This document shows, piece after piece, positions 17,030-24,957 of a DNA stretch of 64,000 nucleotides. Where the stretch lies: contig NZ_PDBX01000001.1 of the NCBI RefSeq assembly GCF_002564105.1, positions 2,046,001 to 2,110,000 of the forward strand, read 5' to 3'. A program made the position numbers and the translations under genes. This DNA is from Collimonas sp. PA-H2 (GTDB lineage: Bacteria; Pseudomonadota; Gammaproteobacteria; Burkholderiales; Burkholderiaceae_D). The first letter of the stretch is position 1; each line of letters opens with the position of its first letter. A model generated the notes under the pieces. It was not told the DNA's origin. It ran no database searches and saw nothing but the letters and a program-made list of their open reading frames with translations.

Positions 17030-18154
17030 ATGCCGAATCCAGATTCCTCTACGCCCGTTCTCGATATCACAGATGGCAGCCTGGTCGCCGCCCGCGGCAA
17101 CTGGCAAGTGCACGCCCTGACCCGGCCGGGCGTGATCCAGGCCATCCAGGCCAAGCTGAAAGGCCTGAGCCGGCAATCGGCCGCGCTGCGCTGGGATCTG
17201 TCGCAAGTCGGCACGCTTGACCATATCGGCGCCCAGCTGCTGTGGAATGCCTGGGGCAAGCAGCGGCCGCAGCAACTGACCGTGGCGCCGCAGCACCGCG
17301 ACTTCTTCCAGCGCCTGGCCGATGCCGGCCCCCTGCAGCTGCCGCCCAAGCCACCGCGGCGGCGCCTGTTCAATGCCATCTACGACATGGGCAGCGGCAC
17401 GCTCGGCCACGTGGCCGGCTTCATCACCTTGCTGGGACAGCTGGTGCTGGATTTCCTGCGCATGCTGCAGGTGCCGCAACGCGCCCCCTGGAAAGAAATT
17501 TCCGCCAATATCTATCATGTCGGCTACCAGGCGCTCGGCATCACCGCGCTGGTCGGCTTCCTGATCGGCGTCGTGCTGTCTTTCCTGTCGGCGCAGCAGC
17601 TGCATACCTTCGGCGGCGACATCTACCTGGTCAACATCCTCGGCATGAGCATCATCCGCGAACTCGGACCGCTATTAGCCGCGATCCTGGTGGCCGGCCG
17701 CTCCGGTTCGGCGATCACCGCCCAGTTGGGCGTGATGCGGGTCACCGAAGAACTGGACGCGATGCTGGTGATGGGCCTGCCGCACGGCTTCCGCCTGATC
17801 CTGCCGCGCGTGCTGGCCTTGCTGGTGGCGATGCCCTTGCTGGTGATCTGGACCGACGCCATCGCCTTGCTGGGCGGGATGACGGCGGCGCAATTGCAGC
17901 TGGGCTTGTCGCCTACCTATTTCCTGCAGCAGCTGCCGAATGCGGTGCCGCTGCCGAACTATCTGATCGGCCTTGGCAAAGGCGCGGTATTCGGCGGCCT
18001 GATTGCCATGGTGGCCTGCTATTTCGGCCTGCGCATCGAGCCGAATACCGAAAGCCTGGGCCATGGCACCACCACTTCGGTGGTGACCGCGATCACCATC
18101 GTGATCGTGGCCGACGCCATCTTCGCCATCATATTCAGCGGCGTGGGGTTCTGA
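17030..18154 (+). CDS. mlaE: MlaE-type lipid ABC transporter permease with N-terminal STAS domain
   Basis: 374-residue inner-membrane permease of a phospholipid/MCE transporter. Residues 1-95 form a STAS-like domain (SAALRWDLSQVGTLDHIGAQ); residues ~110-374 are the MlaE/YrbE permease with several membrane segments and the conserved GRSGSAITAQLGVMRVTEEL coupling helix. STAS is a separate protein (MlaB) in E. coli, so here the two are fused. The stop overlaps the ATPase start (ATGA at 18153-18156). First gene of a four-gene operon with ATPase, MCE protein and lipoprotein. Confidence 0.92.
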   Translation: MPNPDSSTPVLDITDGSLVAARGNWQVHALTRPGVIQAIQAKLKGLSRQSAALRWDLSQVGTLDHIGAQLLWNAWGKQRPQQLTVAPQHRDFFQRLADAGPLQLPPKPPRRRLFNAIYDMGSGTLGHVAGFITLLGQLVLDFLRMLQVPQRAPWKEISANIYHVGYQALGITALVGFLIGVVLSFLSAQQLHTFGGDIYLVNILGMSIIRELGPLLAAILVAGRSGSAITAQLGVMRVTEELDAMLVMGLPHGFRLILPRVLALLVAMPLLVIWTDAIALLGGMTAAQLQLGLSPTYFLQQLPNAVPLPNYLIGLGKGAVFGGLIAMVACYFGLRIEPNTESLGHGTTTSVVTAITIVIVADAIFAIIFSGVGF

Positions 18155-18936
18155 TGAATAACACGCAACCAAGCACCCAGCCGATTATCGAAATCGACAA
18201 ACTGTGGACCCAGTTCGGCCCGGCAGTGATCCACCAGGACCTAGACCTGCGCATCGCCGCCGGCGAAATCGTCGGCCTGGTGGGCGGCTCGGGCTCCGGC
18301 AAGACTACGCTGGTGCGGCAGATCCTCGGCCTCAACCGCCCCACCAAGGGCAAGGTCAGCGTGTTCGGCACCGATATCAGCCAGGCAGACGTCGAACAGA
18401 TGTATGCGCTGCAAAACCGCTGGGGCATGCTGTTCCAGCAAGGCGCGCTGTTTTCCGCGCTGACCGTGCTGGACAACGTCGCGCTGCCGATGCGCGAGCT
18501 GCGCGCCCTGCCCGACAGGCTGATCCGCGACGCCGCGCTGCTCAAGCTGCAGATGGCCGGCATCGGCCCCGAGCATGCATTGAAAATGCCATCCGACCTG
18601 TCCGGCGGCATGATCAAGCGGGTGGCGCTGGCGCGCGCGCTGGCGCTGGAGCCGGAGCTGCTGTTCCTGGACGAACCGACCGCCGGCCTTGATCCTGCTT
18701 CATCGGCTGCGTTTATCGAACTGATACGGTCGCTGCACAAGGACATGAGCCTGACCGTGGTGATGATCACCCACGACCTGGAACCGCTGCTGGCGCTGTC
18801 GACCAAGATCGCAGTGCTGGCGGACAAACATGTCATTGCCTACGACACGCCGGAGCGCGTCATGAAAGTGCGCCATCCGTTCATCGAAACATTTTTTCTC
18901 ACAGCCAACCGCTTTGAACATGAAACCTGCGGCTAA
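18154..18936 (+). CDS. mlaF: MlaF-type ABC transporter ATP-binding protein
   Basis: 260-residue ATPase. Walker A GGSGSGKTT at 44-52, signature DLSGGMIKRVALARALA, Walker B LLFLDEPTAGLDP, and a switch histidine in VVMITHDLEP. I set the start at the ATG that overlaps the permease stop; the frame is open further upstream only as a shadow of mlaE. It should energise lipid movement between inner membrane and the MCE protein encoded next. The Walker and signature motifs are intact. Confidence 0.95.
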   Translation: MNNTQPSTQPIIEIDKLWTQFGPAVIHQDLDLRIAAGEIVGLVGGSGSGKTTLVRQILGLNRPTKGKVSVFGTDISQADVEQMYALQNRWGMLFQQGALFSALTVLDNVALPMRELRALPDRLIRDAALLKLQMAGIGPEHALKMPSDLSGGMIKRVALARALALEPELLFLDEPTAGLDPASSAAFIELIRSLHKDMSLTVVMITHDLEPLLALSTKIAVLADKHVIAYDTPERVMKVRHPFIETFFLTANRFEHETCG

Positions 18937-18988
18937 TTTGCAACTATTGGCAACTAAGCCGCTGCTGGCAGCATAGATAGGAAACACC

Positions 18989-19936
18989 ATGGAAAACAAA
19001 GCACACGCCCTGATCGCCGGCCTGTTCACCGTGATCTTGCTGATCGCGGCAATCATCGGCGTCATGTGGTTCAACAGCGACCGCGTCGAGCGGGTGCCTT
19101 ATGAGATCGCCACCAAGCTGTCGGTGCCCGGCCTCAACCCGCAGGCCGATGTGCGTTACCGCGGGCTGGACGCCGGCAAGGTCGATACGATCACCTTCGA
19201 TCCCAAGTTTCCCGGCCAGATCCTGATCAAGATCAAGATCAATCCGGACACGCCGGTGACGCAATCGACCTTCGCCACCCTGGGCTACCAGGGCGTGACA
19301 GGGATCGCCTATATCCAGCTGGACGACGACGGCAGCAAGCCGCTCAAGCTGGCCAGCAGCAAGCAGCACCTGGCCCGCATCGAGCTGCGCCCCAGCCTGT
19401 TCGACAATCTGCAGAGCAAGGGCGCGATAATCCTGTCGCGCGCCGACGAGATGATCAGCAAGCTTAACGACCTGCTGGACCCCGAAAACCAGAAAACCAT
19501 GGTCAAGGCCTTCAGCGATGTCAGCCAGACCGCCGATGAATACCGGGGCATCCCGCAAAAACTGGAGCCGACCATCCGCCAGCTGCCGGCCCTGACCGGC
19601 GAGCTGAACCAGGCCTTGGCATCCGTCACCGCGCTGTCGAACAACATGAGCGTGCTCAGCAAGAACCTGAACAGCCTGACCGCCAGCCTGCAGGGGCCGG
19701 ACGGCGCGGTCAGCCAGCTGGGCGGCGCGGTGCAGAACATCGGCTCGGTCGCCAGCGGCGTGGAATACGAGACGCTGCCGCGCTTCAATACGCTGACCAA
19801 TGATGCGCGCACCTCGATGCGGACGCTGAACCAGACCTTGGACCATTTCAACCAGCAGCCGCAAAGCATTCTGTTCGGCAGCAAAGGCCTGCCGCCTGGC
19901 CCTGGTGAAGCGGGCTTTGTCGCGCCAGTCAAATAA
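18989..19936 (+). CDS. mlaD: MCE/MlaD-family substrate-binding protein
   Basis: 315-residue periplasmic protein anchored by one N-terminal membrane helix (HALIAGLFTVILLIAAIIGV, about 6-25). A single MCE domain follows (VPYEIATKLSVPGLNPQADV and VRYRGLDAGKV), then a long helical region (about 150-300) that could form the hexameric barrel or tunnel seen in MCE proteins such as LetB/PqiB, longer than E. coli MlaD. The gene order permease-ATPase-MCE-lipoprotein resembles MCE systems with an auxiliary lipoprotein rather than the E. coli mlaFEDCB operon. Confidence 0.9.
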   Translation: MENKAHALIAGLFTVILLIAAIIGVMWFNSDRVERVPYEIATKLSVPGLNPQADVRYRGLDAGKVDTITFDPKFPGQILIKIKINPDTPVTQSTFATLGYQGVTGIAYIQLDDDGSKPLKLASSKQHLARIELRPSLFDNLQSKGAIILSRADEMISKLNDLLDPENQKTMVKAFSDVSQTADEYRGIPQKLEPTIRQLPALTGELNQALASVTALSNNMSVLSKNLNSLTASLQGPDGAVSQLGGAVQNIGSVASGVEYETLPRFNTLTNDARTSMRTLNQTLDHFNQQPQSILFGSKGLPPGPGEAGFVAPVK

Positions 19937-19953
19937 CAATCTAAAGGTAAGCC

Positions 19954-20553
19954 ATGACCATCCCACGAATCCTGTCGGCCCTCGCAGCGCTGGCTCTGCT
20001 TGCCGGTTGCGCCAGCAAGGTTGACGCACCGATCCAGTACGATCTCGGCCTGCTGCCGAGCGCTGCCGCGAGCGCTGCGCCGGCCTTGTCCGCCATCAGC
20101 GTGGCCGACGTCAATACGCCCGCCTGGCTGGACAACAACATGATGTTCTTCCGCCTGGCCTATGCCAACGAACAGCAGCCGCGCCCCTACGCCAGCAGCC
20201 GCTGGACCATGCCGCCGGCGCAGCTGTTCCAGCAGCGCCTGAAAGCGCGCATGGCGCAGGCGGGCGGCGCCGTGCTGGCGATGTCGGATGCCGCGCTCAA
20301 CGTTCCCCTGCTGCGCATCGACATGGACGACTTCACGCAAACCTTCGATACGCCCTCGCACAGCGTAGCGCTATTGCAGGTGCGCGCTTCGCTGTTCAAC
20401 GGCCGCGTGCTGCTGGCGCAAAAGAGTTTCAGCAGCCGTGCCGAAACCCCGAGCGCTGACGCCGCCGGCGCGGCGCGCGCTTTTGTCAGCGCCAATGATG
20501 CCGTGATCGGCGACATGATGGCCTGGCTGGCGACGGTGGCGCCGAAAAGATAA
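19954..20553 (+). CDS. ABC-type transport auxiliary lipoprotein
   Basis: 199-residue lipoprotein with signal peptide and lipobox LLAGC (C at about 20). The mature part fits the PqiC-like ABC_trans_aux family: YDLGLLPS near the N-terminus, a repeated beta-alpha pattern and VLLAQKSFSSRAE near the C-terminus. PqiC-type lipoproteins sit in the outer membrane and dock onto MCE tunnels, so it probably completes the transporter. The TAA stop overlaps the ATG of the VanZ gene by one base. Confidence 0.82.
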   Translation: MTIPRILSALAALALLAGCASKVDAPIQYDLGLLPSAAASAAPALSAISVADVNTPAWLDNNMMFFRLAYANEQQPRPYASSRWTMPPAQLFQQRLKARMAQAGGAVLAMSDAALNVPLLRIDMDDFTQTFDTPSHSVALLQVRASLFNGRVLLAQKSFSSRAETPSADAAGAARAFVSANDAVIGDMMAWLATVAPKR

Positions 20554-21722
20554 TGTCGCAAACACTTGCACCAGAAACCGCGGCGCCGCGTTCTTCGGCG
20601 GCTTCATCGTTTGCCCGCGTCAGCCTGCTGATCTACCTGCTGCTGATCATCTATGCCAGCTGGTATCCGTTTGCCGGCTGGCGCGATCTCGGGCTGAGCG
20701 CCTTCGCCTACCTCCGCGCGCCGCTACCGCACTACTGGACCGTATTCGACGTCTGGACGAATGTCGCCGGCTACCTGCCGCTGGGCATGCTGATGGTCTT
20801 GTCGCTGCCGCGCTCGCGCCGCTGGTCGCCCTACTGGGCGGTGTTGCTGGCCAGCGCTGCGGGCGTGCTCATCTCCGGCAGCATGGAAGCGGCGCAGACC
20901 TTCCTGCCGACCCGGGTCGCCTCCAACCTGGACCTGATGACGAACAGCATCGGCGCCCTGCTCGGCGCGGTGCTGGGAGCCATCCTGCGGCCGCGCTTCG
21001 GGCCTGACAGCCGCCTGTTGCAGCTGCGCGAACGCTGGTTCAACCGCGAAGCCAGCCAGGGCATGGTGGTGGTCGCCCTGTGGCCGCTGGCGCAAATCTA
21101 TCCGCTCAGCCACCTGTTCGGCTTCGGCCAGGTCACCTCGATGCTCTCCACCTGGCTGTCCGACCTGCTGGAACAGCCGGTCGACCTGCAAGGCTGGATC
21201 ACCAATGATTTCCAGTTCAGCGCAGACCAGTACTGGCTGACCGAAACCATCATCACCGCCTGCGGCCTGACCGGCGCCGCCCTGACCTTCCTGATCCTGC
21301 TGCGCCAGCAGGCGCCGAAGCTGCCGCTCAGTCTGCTGCTGGTGTTCCTCACGCTGATGCTCAAGACGCTGGCGACAGCGCTGCTGTTTGCGCCGGATAA
21401 CGCCCTGGTCTGGCTCACCCCCGGCTCCTTCGGCGGCTTGCTGATCGGCGGCCTCATGCTGAGCGGCCTGGCCTACGCACCGCAGCGGGCGCAACGCCGG
21501 CTGGCGGCGCTGACCCTGATCATCACGCTGCTGCTGGTCAACATCATGCCGGACAACCCGTATTACACCGAAACCCTGCAGACCTGGACCCAGGGCAAAT
21601 TCCTCAACTTCAACGGCGTCGCCCAGTTCCTGGCCCTGCTGTGGCCGTTTTGCACGCTGTGGTTCCTGTTTCATCCGATGCACAAGCGGCGCGCCAACAA
21701 GCAGCAGCGGGATTCCAGGTAG
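20553..21722 (+). CDS. VanZ-family membrane protein
   Basis: 389-residue polytopic membrane protein. The N-terminal ~150 residues match VanZ: LLIIYASWYPFAGWRD, DVWTNVAGYLPLGML and a conserved ISGSMEAAQTFLPTRVASNL stretch. The rest contributes about six more hydrophobic segments, longer than typical VanZ proteins. VanZ family members are linked to low-level glycopeptide resistance and envelope features, but function here is unknown. It overlaps the lipoprotein gene by one base, so it may belong to the lipid-transport operon. Confidence 0.82.
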   Translation: MSQTLAPETAAPRSSAASSFARVSLLIYLLLIIYASWYPFAGWRDLGLSAFAYLRAPLPHYWTVFDVWTNVAGYLPLGMLMVLSLPRSRRWSPYWAVLLASAAGVLISGSMEAAQTFLPTRVASNLDLMTNSIGALLGAVLGAILRPRFGPDSRLLQLRERWFNREASQGMVVVALWPLAQIYPLSHLFGFGQVTSMLSTWLSDLLEQPVDLQGWITNDFQFSADQYWLTETIITACGLTGAALTFLILLRQQAPKLPLSLLLVFLTLMLKTLATALLFAPDNALVWLTPGSFGGLLIGGLMLSGLAYAPQRAQRRLAALTLIITLLLVNIMPDNPYYTETLQTWTQGKFLNFNGVAQFLALLWPFCTLWFLFHPMHKRRANKQQRDSR

Positions 21723-21830
21723 CGGCCGCACCTCGTCGGCCACACCTCGCCGGCCGCCAGGAAACAAAGTCCCGGCGGGTGTATGATTCCTGCTTCCTGC
21801 TTGCAGCACGCAACCCACCATTTCGACACC

Positions 21831-22151
21831 ATGAGCGACAAACCCTTTTACGAACACCACGTCTTCTTCTGCCTCAACCAGCGCGCCCCCGGCGAGCGGG
21901 TCTGCTGCGCCAACAGCGGCGCGCAGGCGGCGCAGGAACATGCAAAAAAACGCATCAAGCAGCTCGGCCTGGCCGGCGACGGCAAGGTGCGCATCAACAA
22001 GGCCGGCTGCCTGGAGCGCTGTGAAGAAGGACCGGCGCTGGTGATTTATCCGCAGGGCGTCTGGTATACCTACGTCGACAATGAAGACATCGACGAAATC
22101 ATCGACGTCCATATCGTCGGCGGCAAGATCGTCGAGCGTTTGAAAATATAA
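21831..22151 (+). CDS. Thioredoxin-like (2Fe-2S) ferredoxin
   Basis: About 106-residue ferredoxin. Four cysteines in the family pattern: FFCLNQRAPGERVCC (cluster Cys and a neighbouring Cys) and NKAGCLERCEEGPALVIYPQ. The C-terminal half ends GVWYTYVDNEDIDEIIDVHI. ATG 21831 is chosen because it begins MSDKPFYEHHVFFC; the upstream extension is unrelated. The partner is unknown. It is followed after 45 bases by an alpha/beta hydrolase gene in the same direction, a pairing common in betaproteobacteria as far as I recall. Confidence 0.88.
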   Translation: MSDKPFYEHHVFFCLNQRAPGERVCCANSGAQAAQEHAKKRIKQLGLAGDGKVRINKAGCLERCEEGPALVIYPQGVWYTYVDNEDIDEIIDVHIVGGKIVERLKI

Positions 22152-22196
22152 GCAGCTACGCAGTACATAACATCGTCACCCAGTTGAATTGATCCA

Positions 22197-22832
22197 ATGA
22201 ACGCCCAAACCTTATCCTTCTTCATCGCCGGCGCCGCCGGCCAGCTTGAATGTGCGCTAGACCTGCCTGATTCTTCAATCTTCCCGGCGCCGCGCGGCCT
22301 GGCGCTGGTGGCCCATCCCCATCCGCTGTTCGGCGGCACCATGGACAACAAGGTGGTGCATACGCTGGCGCGCGGCTTCCTGGCGCTCGGCTATGTCACG
22401 GTGCGCATGAATTTCCGCGGCGTCGGCAAATCCGAAGGCGCGCACGACGAAGGACGCGGCGAGACCGACGACATGGCGCTGCTGCTTGCCCACATGCGCC
22501 GGCAGTATCCTGAGCTGCCGCTGGCGCTGGGCGGCTTTTCCTTCGGCACCTTCGTGCAGTCGCAATTGCAGCAGCGGCTTATCGATGCCGGCACGCCGGC
22601 CGAACGGCTGGTGCTGGTCGGCACCGCCGCCGGCAAATGGCCGCTGCCGACCGTGCCGGCCAACAGCATCCTGATCCACGGCGAACTGGACGAAACCATT
22701 CCGCTGAGCTGGGTGTTCGAATGGGCGCGCCCGCAAGACATCCCGGTGATCGTGATTCCCGGCGCCGATCATTTTTTTCACCGGCGCTTGCAACATATCA
22801 AGAATCTCATGGTCGAAATGTGGCATCGCTGA
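22197..22832 (+). CDS. Alpha/beta hydrolase
   Basis: 211-residue cytoplasmic hydrolase. The nucleophile elbow is GFSFGT with S115; the acid is in HGELDETIPL and the histidine in PGADHFFHRR. The N-terminal VAHPHPLFGGTMDNKVVHTL stretch (HPHPLFGG) is characteristic of a group of small alpha/beta hydrolases in proteobacteria. Substrate unknown. Lies between the ferredoxin and the carboxypeptidase gene; 211 bases to the latter include a possible -10 TATAAT at 22900-22905 without a good -35. Confidence 0.87.
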   Translation: MNAQTLSFFIAGAAGQLECALDLPDSSIFPAPRGLALVAHPHPLFGGTMDNKVVHTLARGFLALGYVTVRMNFRGVGKSEGAHDEGRGETDDMALLLAHMRRQYPELPLALGGFSFGTFVQSQLQQRLIDAGTPAERLVLVGTAAGKWPLPTVPANSILIHGELDETIPLSWVFEWARPQDIPVIVIPGADHFFHRRLQHIKNLMVEMWHR

Positions 22833-23043
22833 GCCGGTGATTTGAACGCAATTCAAGCTGCTTGAATTATTGTTAAGTCGACCGGCAGGGCGGTAGCGCT
22901 ATAATTCTATCGGCACGCTTGTTTGCGGTTGTTTGCTCACCGTCTCCGCTTACGCATTTTTTCAACCCATTCACACCAACAAAGTTGCTCTTTGTTATCA
23001 TCGATGCAGGTTTGCTGGCTCTGATTTCATTACTCGATATTCC

Positions 23044-24189
23044 ATGAAAAAAATATTCGCGGCGCTCGCTGCAACTGTCCTCTCCATATCCGTTGCCTTT
23101 GCCCAGACCCTGCCGTCGCCGACAGTGGCGGCAAAATCATGGCTGCTGCTGGACACCACCAGCAACCAGGTGATCGCCTCGCAAGATCCTGACATGCGCA
23201 TCGAGCCCGCCTCGCTGGCCAAGATCATGACCGCCTACGTGGTCTTCGACGCCCTCAAGACCAAGAAGGTCAGCCTCGACCAGATGGTGACCGTCTCGGC
23301 GCGCGCCTGGAAGGTCGACCCGAGCAGCTCGAAAATGTTTATCGATCCGGCGACGCCAGTATCGATCAATGACCTGCTGTACGGCCTGATGGTGGTATCG
23401 GGTAACGACGCCGCGGTAGCGCTGGCGGAAGCCGTGGCCGGCACTGAAGATTCCTTCGTCGCGCTGATGAACCACGAAGCCGAACGCATGGGCATGAAGA
23501 ACACTCACTTCGGCAATCCGCACGGCTTGCCAAGCGCTGACACCTACTCCACCGCGCGCGACCTGGCCACGCTGGCAGCGCACGTGATCGTCGATTTCCC
23601 CGAGTTCTACAAGATCGACTCGACCAAGAAGTACACCTACAACAAGATCACCCAGCCTAACCGCAACCGCCTGCTGTGGAGCGATCCGACCGTCGACGGC
23701 ATGAAGACCGGCCACACCAGCAGCGCCGGCTATTCCATCATCGCCAGCGCCAAGCGTCCGAACGCCGGCGGCGACCGCCGCCTGCTGACTGTCGTGATCG
23801 GCACCAACTCCGACGGCACCCGTACCCAGGAAGCGCAAAAGCTGCTGAACTGGGGCTACCAGAACTTTGACGCGGTCAAGCTGTACGCCAAGGATCAGGC
23901 CATCGACACGCCGCAAGTCTGGAAAGGCGCCAAGAGCCTGGTCAAGATCGGCTTCACGCACGACGTCTACGTGACCGTGCCGAAGGGCATCGCCGACAAG
24001 ATCAAGCCAGTGCTGGAACGCACCGATCCGCTGATCGCGCCGATCCAGCAGAACGCCAAGGTTGGCACGGTCAAGGTCAACGCCGATGGCAAGACGATTG
24101 CCGAGTTTCCGGTGGTGGCGCTGGAGAGCGTCGGCCAGGCCACCATCTTCGGCCGCGCCTGGGATTCGATCCGCTTGATGTTCAAATAA
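23044..24189 (+). CDS. dacC: D-alanyl-D-alanine carboxypeptidase (PBP5/6 type)
   Basis: 381-residue periplasmic enzyme trimming the terminal D-Ala from peptidoglycan pentapeptides. Signal peptide MKKIFAALAATVLSISVAFA; active-site SLAK (S57, K60), SGN at 119-121 and KTG at 221-223 define the transpeptidase-fold enzyme. The C-terminal PBP5-type beta domain and a possible amphipathic anchor (IFGRAWDSIRLMFK) close the protein. ATG 23044 fits the signal peptide; the frame extends upstream without one. dacA versus dacC naming is arbitrary here. Confidence 0.93.
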   Translation: MKKIFAALAATVLSISVAFAQTLPSPTVAAKSWLLLDTTSNQVIASQDPDMRIEPASLAKIMTAYVVFDALKTKKVSLDQMVTVSARAWKVDPSSSKMFIDPATPVSINDLLYGLMVVSGNDAAVALAEAVAGTEDSFVALMNHEAERMGMKNTHFGNPHGLPSADTYSTARDLATLAAHVIVDFPEFYKIDSTKKYTYNKITQPNRNRLLWSDPTVDGMKTGHTSSAGYSIIASAKRPNAGGDRRLLTVVIGTNSDGTRTQEAQKLLNWGYQNFDAVKLYAKDQAIDTPQVWKGAKSLVKIGFTHDVYVTVPKGIADKIKPVLERTDPLIAPIQQNAKVGTVKVNADGKTIAEFPVVALESVGQATIFGRAWDSIRLMFK

Positions 24190-24224
24190 ATGCAGAAAAC
24201 CTGAGCGTTTTCATCAAAGAAATT

Positions 24225-24444
24225 GACAGCTGCGGCTGTAATGCCGTTCAGTTAAGACTGAGCGGCATTTTTATTTGCGGAACTCGTAGGGTGGGCACTC
24301 CGTGCCCGCGCGGACGGGCCGGGGCGTGTAGCCGGGGCACGAATGTCAGGGACACGAATATCCATGATACTGCGTGGGCACGGAGTGCCCACCCTACGCC
24401 ATGTCGTTCTGCCCTAACTGAACAGCATTACAGCTGCGGCTGTC
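24225..24444. repeat. Nested inverted repeat element downstream of the carboxypeptidase gene
   Basis: Two nested pairs of arms. Outer: 24225-24258 and 24411-24444, 34 bases with about five mismatches, all transitions. Inner: 24287-24312 and 24372-24397, 26 bases with one mismatch, beginning GTAGGGTGGGCACTCCGTGC. The inner sequence resembles widespread GTAGGGTGGGCA palindromic repeats in proteobacterial genomes. The left outer arm overlaps the terminator of the preceding gene. Confidence 0.85.
24241..24276 (+). terminator. Rho-independent terminator of the carboxypeptidase gene
   Basis: Arms ATGCCGTTCAG (24241-24251) and CTGAGCGGCAT (24258-24268), 11 bp with one G-T pair, followed by TTTTTATTT. 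Confidence 0.75.
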
Positions 24445-24957
24445 ATTTTTTTTAACAAATAATCATTCGCATGCAATGGCTGGACAGCTGTATCACTCTG
24501 TAGCATCTCGTTACAATTTTGTTTCCATGTAACAATTAAATACATTGCAGCCGATGAAAATCGGGAGGTACACTCCTTCCCCATGGTCAATCCAGGCCAT
24601 CATATAAATGATGTAGCGCGCACCACAATGCGGCGCCGACACATGGTAGTACAACAGGAGGAATAACATGATGCTCAGCTTCATTCGTTTCCAGCCGTAC
24701 GCCCTTCAAGCCGCATCAAGACCTCCCGCCTCGCCTCTGCACTCCTAGCTTCTCGTCTCCTTCGCATTACCGAATTTCAACCCTGGCGTTCTGCGCCCGG
24801 GTTGTCTTAGACGCACTCGTCGTTCCGCCATGGCAGGTGGCGGCCCGCCGGTGCGTCGATTCTGCAGCGAGACGCAATCTCGCTCCAGTTGCGGTAACCG
24901 GACGCTCCCGATCGGACGTCCGGCTATGTCAATTCACATCAACTATGGAGAGATGCA
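24445..24957 (+). other. Long structured leader before the EXORDIUM-like gene
   Basis: About 510 bases with no full-size gene. The first part is AT-rich (around 24460-24560) and likely holds the promoter. The second contains a 26-codon ORF (24668-24748) and, after it, several self-complementary stretches: CAACCC...GGGTTG near 24779-24808, CCGCCA...TGGCGG near 24825-24845, and CCGGACG...CGTCCGG near 24899-24924. The layout resembles a regulatory 5' untranslated region. Confidence 0.45.
24668..24748 (+). CDS. 26-codon upstream ORF, candidate leader peptide
   Basis: ATG ATG at 24668-24673 preceded by AGGAGG (24656-24661) at 6 bases, the best ribosome-binding site in the region; TAG at 24746-24748. 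The peptide is MMLSFIRFQPYALQAASRPP followed by ASPLHS. The proline/arginine-rich end could slow ribosomes. It lies 209 bases upstream of the next gene. Translation is not proven. Confidence 0.45.
   Translation: MMLSFIRFQPYALQAASRPPASPLHS

Noticed and set aside
16831..17220. Open frame starting MVDFRARLDANRSDS inside element copy 2 and running into the mlaE gene
   Set aside because: Its start lies in the repeated palindromic element, changes between copies are mostly non-synonymous, and its tail reads the mlaE gene out of frame.
20724..22112. 462-codon minus-strand frame opposite the VanZ and ferredoxin genes
   Set aside because: Spans two convincing genes on the other strand and is dominated by Gln/Arg/Ala.
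22877..22905. Promoter before the D,D-carboxypeptidase gene
   Set aside because: TATAAT at 22900-22905 is good but no acceptable -35 hexamer lies at proper spacing, so it is mentioned only in the gene entry.
24287..24397. CRISPR or riboswitch at the GTAGGGTGGGCA repeat
   Set aside because: Only one inverted pair, no spaced direct repeats; it fits a dispersed palindromic repeat better.
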